A stretch of 64,000 nucleotides of DNA from Flavivirga eckloniae (GCF_002886045.1 NZ_CP025791.1:62001-126000); one strand, 5' to 3'; counted from the stretch's first letter, positions 1-7,932 are shown. The notes: generated by a model not told the origin, from the letters alone. Numbers and translations: made by a program.

Positions 1-170
1 GGAAAAATTAAAAACTCAATACCGCGCTCTAAAAATTTAATTGGTTGTGCGTAGCGGTAACGTTTAGTAATGTCTAAATTGTTTTCTAATTTTTGGTGAT
101 TTAGTTCTGTTGCTGATACAGTTGTTAATCCTATTAACAAACCTGCAAATAATAGTAATAATCTTCTCAT
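1..170 (-). CDS. Small secreted protein, N-terminal part (cut by window edge)
   Basis: An open frame starts at the ATG at 170 and runs off the left edge, giving 56 codons. Residues 1-20 are a typical signal peptide: two arginines after Met, a leucine-rich core, and cleavage likely after TTVSA. The visible end (…KFLERGIEFLIF) resembles small flavobacterial secreted proteins of unknown function that carry a 'GIEF' motif near this point; that comparison is from memory. The gene shares a leader element (192-217) with the next secreted-protein gene, so the two may be co-regulated. No function can be assigned. Confidence 0.6.
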   Translation of the reverse strand, partial: MRRLLLLFAGLLIGLTTVSATELNHQKLENNLDITKRYRYAQPIKFLERGIEFLIF

Positions 171-191
171 AATTATAGGATTAATTATTAT

Positions 192-217
192 GCCTACTCT
201 TTAGCTTTTCGGCTTAC
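192..217 (-). promoter_or_regulatory. Shared 5' leader element, copy 1
   Basis: This 26-base sequence is identical to 725-750. It lies 21 bases upstream of the start at 170. The bases between it and the start codon are also similar in the two copies. Read on the minus strand it contains short complementary pieces (AGC/GCT and GCC/GGC) that could pair. It is probably transcribed and may be an RNA regulatory element or protein site. Confidence 0.5.
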
Positions 218-258
218 GCTATGAGGTTTGGTGGTTCTTATACTAGCAATACATGCTA

Positions 259-705
259 TTAATGGAATTCGCCGTAAGTATGAATGGATTTCATGATCTC
301 TTCATAGAATAAAACAGCAGCTACCAGGTTTCCAGTATCAGAATACGGTAAAATAACATTTTGAAATTCGATGGTGTTTTTTACGTAATTCTCGGTGTTT
401 TCAATTTGATTATCCAGCGCTTTTCTATTTTCGTTGCTATTTGGGATACCTAGAGTAGACATCGTAATGCCAGGCTTAGTAGCAAAGGCTATATACGGTA
501 AAATGTTGGTTAAAACTTCAATTCTTTCGGTATACAATTGCAATAACTGGCCTTTTTGCATTCGGTTTAGTTCTTCGCTATCGTGATATTTTTTTATGCC
601 TATATTTTTACTTATAATACTTTTTGGGGCATTCTTTTTTTGAGCAAAACTTGATGCTGCAATTAAAAAAAAGCAAACACTTAATAGGGTAATTTTTATT
701 TTCAT
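259..705 (-). CDS. Secreted hypothetical protein, 148 aa
   Basis: The product starts with a clear signal peptide: MKIK, then a hydrophobic core, then SSFAQ, with cleavage likely after residue 21 (SFA/Q). The mature part (about 127 residues) is mainly helical, with regularly spaced charged residues and no Cys, and no enzymatic motif I recognise. It resembles a flavobacterial family of small periplasmic proteins of unknown function, from memory. It has the same leader element and orientation as the partial secreted-protein gene at the left edge, with 88 bases between the genes, suggesting shared regulation. Function unknown. Confidence 0.7.
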   Translation of the reverse strand: MKIKITLLSVCFFLIAASSFAQKKNAPKSIISKNIGIKKYHDSEELNRMQKGQLLQLYTERIEVLTNILPYIAFATKPGITMSTLGIPNSNENRKALDNQIENTENYVKNTIEFQNVILPYSDTGNLVAAVLFYEEIMKSIHTYGEFH

Positions 706-724
706 GATTATGGGATTAAATTTT

Positions 725-750
725 GCCTACTCTTTAGCTTTTCGGCTTAC
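725..750 (-). promoter_or_regulatory. Shared 5' leader element, copy 2
   Basis: Exact 26-base copy of 192-217, placed 19 bases upstream of the start at 705. The constant spacing to the start codon and the strand relation in both copies argue for a function in the transcript rather than a random repeat. Confidence 0.5.
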
Positions 751-1000
751 TCTGTTTGTTTATTGCCTTTCAATTTGCGTGCCAAAAATGTAAGTAATTG
801 TTTTACAGTGTTTTGTGCGTCTTTAGTGTTTTTTGGTTTGAAAAACAAGTCTTACAAAATGAATTAATGATCATATTTATTGTATAGTGTGTTGACTCAA
901 TCGTACCTCATTGGATATATTAAAGGAGTTTGTTTTTTCAATGCTATATATCATATAGTATGATAAAAACTTCTATTTTTATAAAAAATCAATCATTTTA

Positions 1001-2077
1001 ATGAAAACGGAGTTGGAAACCTGTAAAAATTGTGAAAATCAATTCGAAGAATCATTTAAATTTTGTCCACATTGTGGACAACAGGCTAAAGATGATCTCA
1101 CAGTACGAGTGTTGTTTTACAATACGATAAGCAATTACTTCTCCTTCGATGCCCGTTTTTTTAAAAGTTTTTTGCCTTTACTGTTTAAACCAGGTTATTT
1201 AGCAAAAACGTTTGTTGAAGGCAGGCGGTTAATGTATTTACACCCCGCTCAGCTTTATTTGTTTATTTCGGTGGTTTTTTTCTTTTTACTTTCGGCTACT
1301 GTTGTTAGAAAGCAGGTACAAAACTTAGATGAGGGATTGAAGAAAACTTTTAAAACATCTTTGGTTTCAGATAGTCTCCGACTGGAAAATATAAAAGAGA
1401 TAGATTCCATTAAGTTCGATAGTATTTTACTGCCTATCTCTAATAATAAGATTTTTGGAGTAGACAAGGAAGAAATAAAAGTTCTCGACTCTGTAATAAA
1501 GGCTGAAGCTAGTACAAGTAAAAACTCTGGATCGTCATTTCTAATGAATAAAAACAAAATAGATTCTTTATTAGCTACTGACTCATCAGATAAGGAGATT
1601 TATAAAGCTATGGGAATGAGTGATGATGCTAATTATATTACCAAAAAGTTTTATATTCAGGTGCTTAAGTTTTATAAACAGCGTAATGGCGGACAAATTT
1701 TGCAGGCTATTTACGATACAATCCCTATTTCGTTGTTCGTTTTACTGCCTATTTTTGCGCTTATATTAAAATTATTGTTTTATAATCGAGGGCGTTACGC
1801 CCACCATTTGGTTTTTAGCTTTTACTTCTTTTCGTTCCTGTTTACTGTATTTAGTTTGATTTTAATTGTCAATAACTTTATAAAAGTGTCCAACGGGATA
1901 GATTTTCTACTTGTGGTTTCTACTTTTTTCTATTTATTGGTTGCTATTAAACGATTCTATAATCAGGGATGGTTTTCAAGTTTTATAAAAGCCAGTATTT
2001 CAAGCTTTGTTTACTTGATGTTTGTTGTTCCCATCGCTATTATAATAGTTGGTTTAATCGGTTTCTTGTTTTATTAG
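1001..2077 (+). CDS. DUF3667-type zinc-ribbon membrane protein
   Basis: 358 residues. A zinc ribbon occupies residues 8-27 (CKNC … CPHCG), followed by the 'LFKPGYLAKTFVEGRR' and 'LHPAQLYLF' segments that mark the DUF3667 family. A first membrane helix follows at about 84-102. A polar central region (about 105-235) separates it from several C-terminal helices (about 240-358). The family is common in Bacteroidetes and has no established role; a membrane stress or transport function is only a guess. It stands alone and is followed by a strong hairpin terminator at 2172-2201. A poor -7-like TATTTTTA lies about 25 bases upstream of the start. Confidence 0.8.
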   Translation: MKTELETCKNCENQFEESFKFCPHCGQQAKDDLTVRVLFYNTISNYFSFDARFFKSFLPLLFKPGYLAKTFVEGRRLMYLHPAQLYLFISVVFFFLLSATVVRKQVQNLDEGLKKTFKTSLVSDSLRLENIKEIDSIKFDSILLPISNNKIFGVDKEEIKVLDSVIKAEASTSKNSGSSFLMNKNKIDSLLATDSSDKEIYKAMGMSDDANYITKKFYIQVLKFYKQRNGGQILQAIYDTIPISLFVLLPIFALILKLLFYNRGRYAHHLVFSFYFFSFLFTVFSLILIVNNFIKVSNGIDFLLVVSTFFYLLVAIKRFYNQGWFSSFIKASISSFVYLMFVVPIAIIIVGLIGFLFY

Positions 2078-2115
2078 TCCACGCTTGCTGTGTGACAAGA
2101 AAACTCGATTTTTAA

Positions 2116-2140
2116 AATCCCGCTTTTTAACGGGGTCTTT
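2116..2140. repeat. Small GC-rich intergenic hairpin (TCCCGCTT…CGGGGTCT type)
   Basis: An AATCCCGCTT half and a CGGGGTCT half flank a short A/T loop. The same arrangement with better pairing occurs at 10825-10848. This is probably a dispersed flavobacterial hairpin repeat or weak terminator. Confidence 0.4.
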
Positions 2141-2171
2141 ATATATAGCATTTTGTAAGCTATAAATAATT

Positions 2172-2201
2172 AAAAGGTGCCCGAAAATCGAGCACCTTTT
2201 T
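2172..2201. terminator. Intrinsic terminator after the DUF3667 gene
   Basis: Nine-base arms AAAAGGTGC and GCACCTTTT enclose an 11-base loop, with T-runs on both strands. It lies 95 bases after the stop codon. Confidence 0.8.
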
Positions 2202-2616
2202 GCCATGATAGGAGGGGTGGAAAAAATCATTTAACTAATTACTAAAACAGAAAATCTCTCTCATATCAGGGTTTATAAGTAGGTTTTTTAAAAAGTTTAT
2301 ATATAAGAGCTAACTAGCGAAACGGTTATAGTTATTAGTGCTACTATTAAGCTCTTTACGTTCATTTTATTCACTATTCAATATGCAACAGAAAATTTAA
2401 TTCTAACGGATAAATACTTATGCTAAAGGGATTTTATGTAAGGTATTACCTATATTTTATATTGAGCAAGATAAAGGAGCTGTTTATAAAACGCGTAAAT
2501 ACTATTCAGATTGGTGTTGGCTATCAGTTTTGATTTAAGCCTAGTTTGATATATTAACACGTTAACGACGTAAATTAAAACAGGTAAATGATGTTTATGT
2601 TGTTGATAAATAGTGC
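2202..2616. other. Intergenic region without a detectable gene
   Basis: About 415 bases of AT-rich sequence between the terminator and the composite repeat. I see no open frame with protein-like content, no RNA gene and no good hairpin. Confidence 0.5.
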
Positions 2617-2738
2617 TTTGTCATGTCGACACCTGCCTGCCTGCAGGCAGGGAACGAAGTATGAGTGACGAGACATCTCATAAAATTGAGATTCCCTGTC
2701 TGCCGACAGGCAGGCTCCTCGTTCCTCGGAATGACAAA
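2617..2738. repeat. Composite intergenic inverted repeat
   Basis: The ends are inverted copies: TTTGTCAT at 2617-2624 and ATGACAAA at 2731-2738. Inside are a perfect 16-base palindrome CCTGCCTGCAGGCAGG (2636-2651) and a second hairpin CCTGTC/GACAGG (2695-2710), plus the 'GGAACGA' / 'TCGTTCC' arms. The GC content is far above the surroundings. It resembles the dispersed 'GTCATTCCGAGGAACGA' repeats of Bacteroidetes. It lies just downstream of the uvrA stop and could fold into a long RNA stem. Confidence 0.65.
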
Positions 2739-2776
2739 ACATTATTTTTAGATCTTTTTTAAAGAATACCAACTCA

Positions 2777-5560
2777 TTAAAGTTTATCCTTTAAATATTT
2801 TCCGGTTTCTGAGGCTTTTACCTTTATAATATCTTCTGGGGTTCCCATGGCTACTAGATTCCCGCCATGTTCTCCGCCTTTAGGACCTAAATCTATAATA
2901 AAATCGGCACATTTAATAAGTTCCAGATTGTGTTCTACAACTATAATGGAATGCCCGTTTTCTATAAGTGCAGTGAAAGATTTTAATAATTTTTGAATAT
3001 CATGAAAATGCAGACCTGTAGTAGGTTCATCAAAAATAAAAAGCATCTTTTCTTTATTGCTGCCTTTGCCTAAAAAGGAGGCTAGTTTTATTCGCTGCGC
3101 CTCACCACCAGAAAGGGTAGAAGAACTTTGCCCTAAAGTTACATAACCTAAACCAACATCTTGTAATGGCTGGAGTTTGTTCTTTATTTTTGTTTGTTTA
3201 TGAGTATCAAAAAATGCGATAGCATCATCAATAGTTAAGTTTAAAATGTCATCGATGCTTTTATCGCCAAATGTAACCTCAAGCACTTCTTTTTTAAAGC
3301 GTTTCCCTTTACAAGTTTCACACTCTAAATGCACGTCGGCCATAAACTGCATTTCAATAGTTACTTCGCCTTCACCTTTACATGTTTCGCAACGTCCACC
3401 ATCAACATTAAAAGAAAAATGTTTTGCTTGATAATTCCTTATAGCACTTAATTTCTGTTTCGAAAATAAGGCTCTAATGTCGTCATAAGCTTTTATATAG
3501 GTAACCGGATTAGAGCGTGAAGAACGCCCTATAGGGTTTTGATCTACAAATTCAATATTCTTAATGTTACTAAAATTACCTTCCAGACTGCTAAATTGTC
3601 CAGCTTTATCTCCGAAATCGGTTAGTTTTTTCTGTAAGGCAGGATATAGTATTTTTTTAATCAAGGTACTTTTTCCGCTGCCAGACACACCTGTAACAAC
3701 AGTGAGCATACCTAAAGGGAAGCTAACATCGATGTTTTTTAAATTGTTTTCTCGTGCGCCTTTAATGTCTACGTGGTATTTTGATGTTCTACGTGTTTTA
3801 GGCACTTCAATTTTAAGGGATTCATTTAAATATTGAGCCGTTAGCGAATTTGATGCCAGAATATCTGCATAAGAACCGTTTGCAACTACATGACCTCCAA
3901 AAGTTCCTGCTTCAGGACCAATATCCAGAATATTATCGGCAGCTATCATGATATCTTCATCGTGTTCTACTACAATAACAGTATTGCCTAAATCGCGTAA
4001 CGATTTCAATACGGTAATTAAGCGTTCGGTATCTTTAGGGTGAAGGCCAATACTGGGTTCATCTAGAATATACATGGAGCCCACTAAGCTGCTCCCCAAA
4101 GAGGTTGCGAGGTTAATTCGCTGACTTTCTCCTCCAGACAAGGTATTGGATTTTCTATTTAATGTTAAGTAATCCAGCCCCACATTGGCAAGAAACGAAA
4201 GTCTGTTATTTATTTCTTTTAAAAGCCTGTTGGCAATTTTTGTGTCGTGATCACTTAACTCCAGTTGCTTAAAAAAACTTGTTAGCCTATCTAAAGGCAT
4301 TTCAACCAAATCGGTAATAGTAGCGCCACCAACCTTTATATAGTTAGCTTCATTGCGTAAGCGTTTACCTTGACAATCTTTACATTTTGTCTTTCCCCGA
4401 TAACGGGACAGCATAACCCGATTTTGGATTTTGTATGCTTTTGATTCTAGTTCAGCAAAAAAAGAATTTAACCCTTCAAAATACTCATTTCCATCCCAAA
4501 CAAGCTGCTTTTGCGAATCGTTTAGCTCGAAATATGGTTTGTGAATTGGGAAATCGAATTTATGGGAATTGTTTACTAATTGATCCCTGTACCAACTCAT
4601 ACTATCACCACGCCATGGGAAAATGGCATTTTCGTAAATGGAAAGTCCCGTATTTGGAATAACCAGATCGTCATCAATACCAATAATATCACCATAGCCC
4701 TCACATTTAGGGCATGCACCATAAGGGTTATTAAAGCTGAATAAATGCACGTTAGGTTCTAAAAAAACCATGCCGTCTAATTCAAACTTGTTGCTAAATA
4801 CCCGTTGTTTATTATCGCTTAATGTTTCAATAATGCAGGTTCCCTTTCCTTCAAAGAAAGCTGTTTGGATAGCATCTGCCAGTCGATTAAGAAAATCTTC
4901 TTCGTCCTTGGTTATAATTCTATCAACTACTAATTGGATGTCTTCAGAGCTTGGTGTTTCTTCTATTTCATCAATGCGAACAACAGAATCATTTATTTTA
5001 ATCCTGGCATATCCTTGTTGGTTAAGCGCTTTGAGCTTATCATCCATACTACGACCTTCCTCCAAATGAATAGGAGCGAGTAGGAGTAGTTTTTCTCTTT
5101 CTGGGAATGTTTTTATATAATTTAAAACATCTGTAACGGTATCCTTTTTTACTTCACTGCCAGAAACAGGCGAGTAGGTCTTGCCAATTCTGGCAAACAA
5201 TAGTTTTAAATAATCGTAAATCTCTGTAGTTGTTCCAACAGTAGATCGCGGATTGGTAGAATTAACCTTTTGCTCTATGGCTATAGCTGGTGCAATTCCT
5301 TTTATATAATCTACCTTAGGTTTGTTTAATCTGCCTAAAAATTGACGGGCATAACTCGATAAGCTCTCAACATAGCGTCTTTGTCCTTCTGCATATAATG
5401 TATCGAAGGCTAAACTCGATTTTCCAGACCCCGATAACCCCGTAATAACCACTAACTTATTTCTAGGTAGCACTACGTCGATGTTTTTAAGGTTATGCAA
5501 TTTAGCACCTTTAATGATAATATTTTCTTTAGGACTCACTTCGGCGATGTTAGTAATCAT
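2777..5560 (-). CDS. uvrA: Excinuclease ABC subunit A
   Basis: 927 residues, the usual UvrA size. UvrA scans DNA with UvrB and loads it at bulky lesions in nucleotide excision repair. Two ABC ATPase halves are visible: Walker A GLSGSGKSS at residues 41-49, a second GVSGSGKST in the C-terminal half, and two signature motifs (LSGGESQR and LSGGEAQR). Zinc modules are present as CPKC/CKDC in the first half and CETC…CETC in the second. The start at 5560 lies about 25 bases downstream of a perfect -7 box on the same strand. The gene is monocistronic, with a composite repeat immediately downstream. Confidence 0.97.
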   Translation of the reverse strand: MITNIAEVSPKENIIIKGAKLHNLKNIDVVLPRNKLVVITGLSGSGKSSLAFDTLYAEGQRRYVESLSSYARQFLGRLNKPKVDYIKGIAPAIAIEQKVNSTNPRSTVGTTTEIYDYLKLLFARIGKTYSPVSGSEVKKDTVTDVLNYIKTFPEREKLLLLAPIHLEEGRSMDDKLKALNQQGYARIKINDSVVRIDEIEETPSSEDIQLVVDRIITKDEEDFLNRLADAIQTAFFEGKGTCIIETLSDNKQRVFSNKFELDGMVFLEPNVHLFSFNNPYGACPKCEGYGDIIGIDDDLVIPNTGLSIYENAIFPWRGDSMSWYRDQLVNNSHKFDFPIHKPYFELNDSQKQLVWDGNEYFEGLNSFFAELESKAYKIQNRVMLSRYRGKTKCKDCQGKRLRNEANYIKVGGATITDLVEMPLDRLTSFFKQLELSDHDTKIANRLLKEINNRLSFLANVGLDYLTLNRKSNTLSGGESQRINLATSLGSSLVGSMYILDEPSIGLHPKDTERLITVLKSLRDLGNTVIVVEHDEDIMIAADNILDIGPEAGTFGGHVVANGSYADILASNSLTAQYLNESLKIEVPKTRRTSKYHVDIKGARENNLKNIDVSFPLGMLTVVTGVSGSGKSTLIKKILYPALQKKLTDFGDKAGQFSSLEGNFSNIKNIEFVDQNPIGRSSRSNPVTYIKAYDDIRALFSKQKLSAIRNYQAKHFSFNVDGGRCETCKGEGEVTIEMQFMADVHLECETCKGKRFKKEVLEVTFGDKSIDDILNLTIDDAIAFFDTHKQTKIKNKLQPLQDVGLGYVTLGQSSSTLSGGEAQRIKLASFLGKGSNKEKMLFIFDEPTTGLHFHDIQKLLKSFTALIENGHSIIVVEHNLELIKCADFIIDLGPKGGEHGGNLVAMGTPEDIIKVKASETGKYLKDKL

Positions 5561-5584
5561 AGGCTTTTTAAAGGAATAATTCTA

Positions 5585-5592
5585 CAAAGATA
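5585..5592 (-). promoter_or_regulatory. Promoter -7 box for uvrA
   Basis: On the minus strand it reads TATCTTTG, a perfect match to the Bacteroidetes consensus TAnnTTTG, 24 bases upstream of the uvrA ATG. No clear -33 TTTG is present. Confidence 0.55.
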
Positions 5593-5657
5593 CTATAAGT
5601 ATTTCAGCCTAAAAAATGCATCTTATTATAATTAATTATCAAAAAACATCTCATTTT

Positions 5658-5690
5658 TTTGTTTTTTAGGAATGAATGTTATTATATTTG
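5658..5690 (+). promoter_or_regulatory. Promoter for the ECF sigma factor gene
   Basis: TTTG at 5658-5661, a 21-base spacer, then TATATTTG at 5683-5690. Both elements match the Bacteroidetes housekeeping promoter with correct spacing. The predicted transcript has a leader of about 100 bases. Confidence 0.7.
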
Positions 5691-5735
5691 AATTCGTATA
5701 ATTGTTAAATTAATAACTCTCGCCTATAGCAAAAT

Positions 5736-5796
5736 ATTACTTTTAAACATGTAACCCCAAACAAAGGAGTCCTCTTTTTGAGGCATTAAAAGTAAT
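5736..5796 (+). promoter_or_regulatory. Stem-loop leader directly upstream of the sigma factor start
   Basis: A perfect 11-base inverted repeat, ATTACTTTTAA (5736-5746) and TTAAAAGTAAT (5786-5796), closes a 39-base loop. The loop contains AAAGGAG and a smaller CCTC/GAGG hairpin. The start codon (5801) is four bases after the stem, so the fold could control ribosome access. Confidence 0.5.
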
Positions 5797-5800
5797 TATT

Positions 5801-6385
5801 ATGCAATACGATATTATTTCAGATGCTAACTTGGTTAGCAATTATATTAAAGGAGACGAAAGTGCTTTAGAAATTCTTATCCATAAGCACAAACAAAAGA
5901 TCTATAGTTTTATTTATTCTAAAGTTTACGATAAGGATGTCGCTGAAGATATTTTTCAGGATACTTTTATAAAAGTAATACGTACGCTAAAACGCGGTGC
6001 CTATAACGAAGAAGGTAAATTTTTACCATGGGTAATGCGTATTTCACATAATTTGGTTATAGATTTTTTTAGAAAGAATAAGAGAATGCCAAAGTTTGAT
6101 AACGCTGGAGAATTTAGTATTTTTTCTGTGCTTAGCGACACAAGCTTAAATGCAGAAAGAAGTATTATAAAAGAACAGGTTGAAACTGATGTGAGACGTC
6201 TGGTAGACGAACTTCCCGAAGACCAGAAAGAAGTATTGTTAATGCGTATTTATAACGATATGAGCTTTAAGGAAATATCGGATAGAACAGGCGTTAGTAT
6301 TAATACCGCTCTTGGTAGAATGCGCTATGCTTTGATTAATTTAAGAAAGATTATAGAAAAGCATAATATCGTTTTAACAAATTGA
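5801..6385 (+). CDS. ECF-type RNA polymerase sigma factor
   Basis: 194 residues, typical of sigma-70 family region 2 plus region 4 proteins. Region 2 spans about 20-95 (ALEILIHKHKQKIYSF … DIFQDTFIKV … WVMRISHNLVIDFFRK). Region 4 spans about 128-185 (LPEDQKEVLLMRIYNDMSFKEI, then an HTH with TGVSINTALGRMRYAL). It directs RNA polymerase to a subset of promoters. There is no cognate anti-sigma membrane protein next to it; instead a conserved-looking 48-residue protein follows 60 bases later. A strong promoter and a structured leader precede it. In Flavobacteriaceae close homologues lack an obvious anti-sigma partner and seem to be widely conserved (recalled, not checked). Confidence 0.92.
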   Translation: MQYDIISDANLVSNYIKGDESALEILIHKHKQKIYSFIYSKVYDKDVAEDIFQDTFIKVIRTLKRGAYNEEGKFLPWVMRISHNLVIDFFRKNKRMPKFDNAGEFSIFSVLSDTSLNAERSIIKEQVETDVRRLVDELPEDQKEVLLMRIYNDMSFKEISDRTGVSINTALGRMRYALINLRKIIEKHNIVLTN

Positions 6386-6445
6386 TTACACAATAAAGTG
6401 ATTTTTGTTGCGTTAATGGTTTATATTAATTCTTAAATTGTTAGC

Positions 6446-6592
6446 ATGGCAAAATTTTACTCTGAAAATTCCATTAAAAATTTGAACGATCAAGAACCGA
6501 AAGAGGAAACGGTTAAATTTCTTCTAAATTACTCTAAGGCTTTAAGTGTTATAAATTGTAATAAATTGAAGTTTGAAGCGCTTCTAAACTAA
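6446..6592 (+). CDS. 48-residue protein downstream of the ECF sigma factor
   Basis: ATG at 6446, stop at 6590-6592. The product ends in 'VKFLLNYSKALSVINCNKLKFEALLN', quoted here only as the motif pieces VKFLLNYSKAL and LKFEALLN, which I recall from small flavobacterial proteins encoded next to this type of sigma factor. The N-terminus is polar and charged, and the C-terminal half is probably helical. There is no signal peptide. It lies 60 bases after the sigma gene and ends immediately before a strong terminator, so it is probably the last gene of that transcript. It may modulate the sigma factor, but that is only inference from position. Confidence 0.65.
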   Translation: MAKFYSENSIKNLNDQEPKEETVKFLLNYSKALSVINCNKLKFEALLN

Positions 6593-6598
6593 GTTTTC

Positions 6599-6633
6599 AA
6601 AAAGTCCTAATATGTGGTATGTTAGGACTTTTT
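6599..6633. terminator. Bidirectional terminator between the sigma operon and nth
   Basis: Twelve-base arms (AAAAAGTCCTAA and TTAGGACTTTTT) around an 11-base loop, with T-runs in both directions. The right arm overlaps the nth stop codon. Confidence 0.85.
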
Positions 6634-7281
6634 TAATTTCTTGTACTCATTTACAACCGATTGTCTTCCAATTGTTTTAGTAATAATGTCTTTGTCCAGA
6701 TCCCAACCTCTGGCTGGTGAGTATTCTCTACCATACCAAATAATTTGAAGGTGCAAGTCGTTCCAAAGTTCTTTTGGAAACAGTCTTTTTGCATCTTTTT
6801 CTGTTTGCACAACATTTTTACCGTTACTTAAATTCCATCGATACATAAGTCTGTGTATGTGAGTATCTACAGGAAAAGCCGGAATACCGAAAGCTTGAGA
6901 CATAACTACACTTGCAGTTTTGTGTCCTACAGCCGGTAGTGCTTCCAGGGCTTCAAAACTTTGTGGCACTTCGCCGTTATGTTTTTCTATTAGTATTTCC
7001 GATAAGCCATGTATGCCTTTACTTTTCATTGGGGACAAGCCTACTGGTTTTATAATGTCTCTAATTTCTTCTACAGAAAGTTTCACCATATCGTAAGGGT
7101 TGTCAGCTTTTTCAAAGAGTAATGGTGTTATTTTGTTTACTCTAACATCGGTACTCTGTGCAGACATTAATACGGCTATTAGTAAGGTGTATGGGTCTTT
7201 ATGATCTAGAGGGATTGGTATTTCTGGATAAAATTCATTTAAAGTTTTAATTACGAAATCTACCTTTTTTTCCTTAGTCAT
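6622..7281 (-). CDS. nth: Endonuclease III-type DNA glycosylase without an iron-sulfur cluster
   Basis: 219 residues. The HhH-GPD fold is clear: helix-hairpin-helix LPAVGHKTA with catalytic Lys121, then VDTHIHR with catalytic Asp139. It removes oxidised pyrimidines and nicks the abasic strand in base excision repair. The C-terminal segment that in E. coli Nth holds four cysteines of a [4Fe-4S] cluster aligns here with 'YGREYSPARGWDLDKD' and has none. The whole protein contains no Cys, so the cluster is absent. Length is otherwise normal, so this is not truncation. The start (7281) is divergent from bcp with a 35-base gap. Confidence 0.9.
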   Translation of the reverse strand: MTKEKKVDFVIKTLNEFYPEIPIPLDHKDPYTLLIAVLMSAQSTDVRVNKITPLLFEKADNPYDMVKLSVEEIRDIIKPVGLSPMKSKGIHGLSEILIEKHNGEVPQSFEALEALPAVGHKTASVVMSQAFGIPAFPVDTHIHRLMYRWNLSNGKNVVQTEKDAKRLFPKELWNDLHLQIIWYGREYSPARGWDLDKDIITKTIGRQSVVNEYKKLKKS

Positions 7282-7287
7282 AAGTTG

Positions 7288-7295
7288 TATTTTTG
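7288..7295 (+). promoter_or_regulatory. Promoter -7 box for bcp
   Basis: TATTTTTG matches TAnnTTTG perfectly and ends 21 bases before the ATG at 7317. It overlaps the alternative upstream TTG start at 7293, which argues against that start. Confidence 0.55.
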
Positions 7296-7316
7296 CTCGA
7301 AAACAAAGTTAATACT

Positions 7317-7787
7317 ATGAATACATTAAAACAAGGTGATACCGTTCCTAATTTTTCAACAACTGATGAACAAGGGAATACGGTGACCTTAAACGATTAT
7401 AAAGGAAAAAAGCTTGTTGTATTTTTTTATCCAAAGGCTAATACGCCAGGTTGTACATTAGAGGCTTGTAATTTAAGGGACAACTATGAAGCCTTAAAAG
7501 AAGAAGGTTATGAGTTGTTGGGTGTTAGTGCGGATTCTGAAAGAAAACAATCGAATTTTAAGAAGAAATTCGACTTTCCGTTTCCTTTATTGGCAGATGT
7601 GGATAAAACGGTTATTGACGCATTTGGAGTATGGGGACCGAAAAAGTTTATGGGTAGAGAATTTGACGGCATCCATAGAAAGACCTTTATAATTAATGAG
7701 GAAGGTATTGTTGAGCGTGTTATTGATAAGGTTAAGACTAAAGATCATGCGGCTCAAATATTAGAAAAACAGAACGAGGCTGTATAA
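7317..7787 (+). CDS. bcp: Thiol peroxidase of the Bcp/PrxQ type
   Basis: 156 residues from the ATG at 7317. An in-frame TTG at 7293 would add eight residues but lies in the promoter box. The peroxiredoxin core is evident: FFYPKANTPGCTLEACN with peroxidatic Cys46 and resolving Cys51, the five-residue spacing typical of Bcp, then the GVSAD and FPLLAD segments. It reduces peroxides in the cytoplasm using thioredoxin. Divergent from nth, so two oxidative-damage genes share one short control region. The stop lies three bases before an inverted repeat (7790-7907). Confidence 0.93.
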   Translation: MNTLKQGDTVPNFSTTDEQGNTVTLNDYKGKKLVVFFYPKANTPGCTLEACNLRDNYEALKEEGYELLGVSADSERKQSNFKKKFDFPFPLLADVDKTVIDAFGVWGPKKFMGREFDGIHRKTFIINEEGIVERVIDKVKTKDHAAQILEKQNEAV

Positions 7788-7789
7788 AG

Positions 7790-7907
7790 AGTGTCATTCA
7801 GAACGACTTCTACTGAACGTAGTCGAAGCAAGTGAAAAATCTTTAATATCCTAATAAACATTTAGCGTTTAAGAGATTCTTCACTTCGTTCTGAATGACA
7901 GACACTT
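7790..7907. repeat. Intergenic inverted repeat of the GTCATTC type
   Basis: Left end AGTGTCATTCAGAACGA and right end TCGTTCTGAATGACAGACACT are near-perfect inverted copies around about 80 bases, including a smaller GACTTC/GAAGTC-like hairpin. The end sequences are related to those of the composite repeat at 2617-2738. It lies between convergent genes and probably is a non-autonomous dispersed element. Confidence 0.6.
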
Positions 7908-7932
7908 TAAAAACTTTGTAATATACCTTTTA

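Noticed and set aside
2575-2772. 65-residue open frame on the minus strand
   Set aside because: It lies almost entirely within the composite inverted repeat 2617-2738 and its translation follows the repeat structure rather than a protein pattern.
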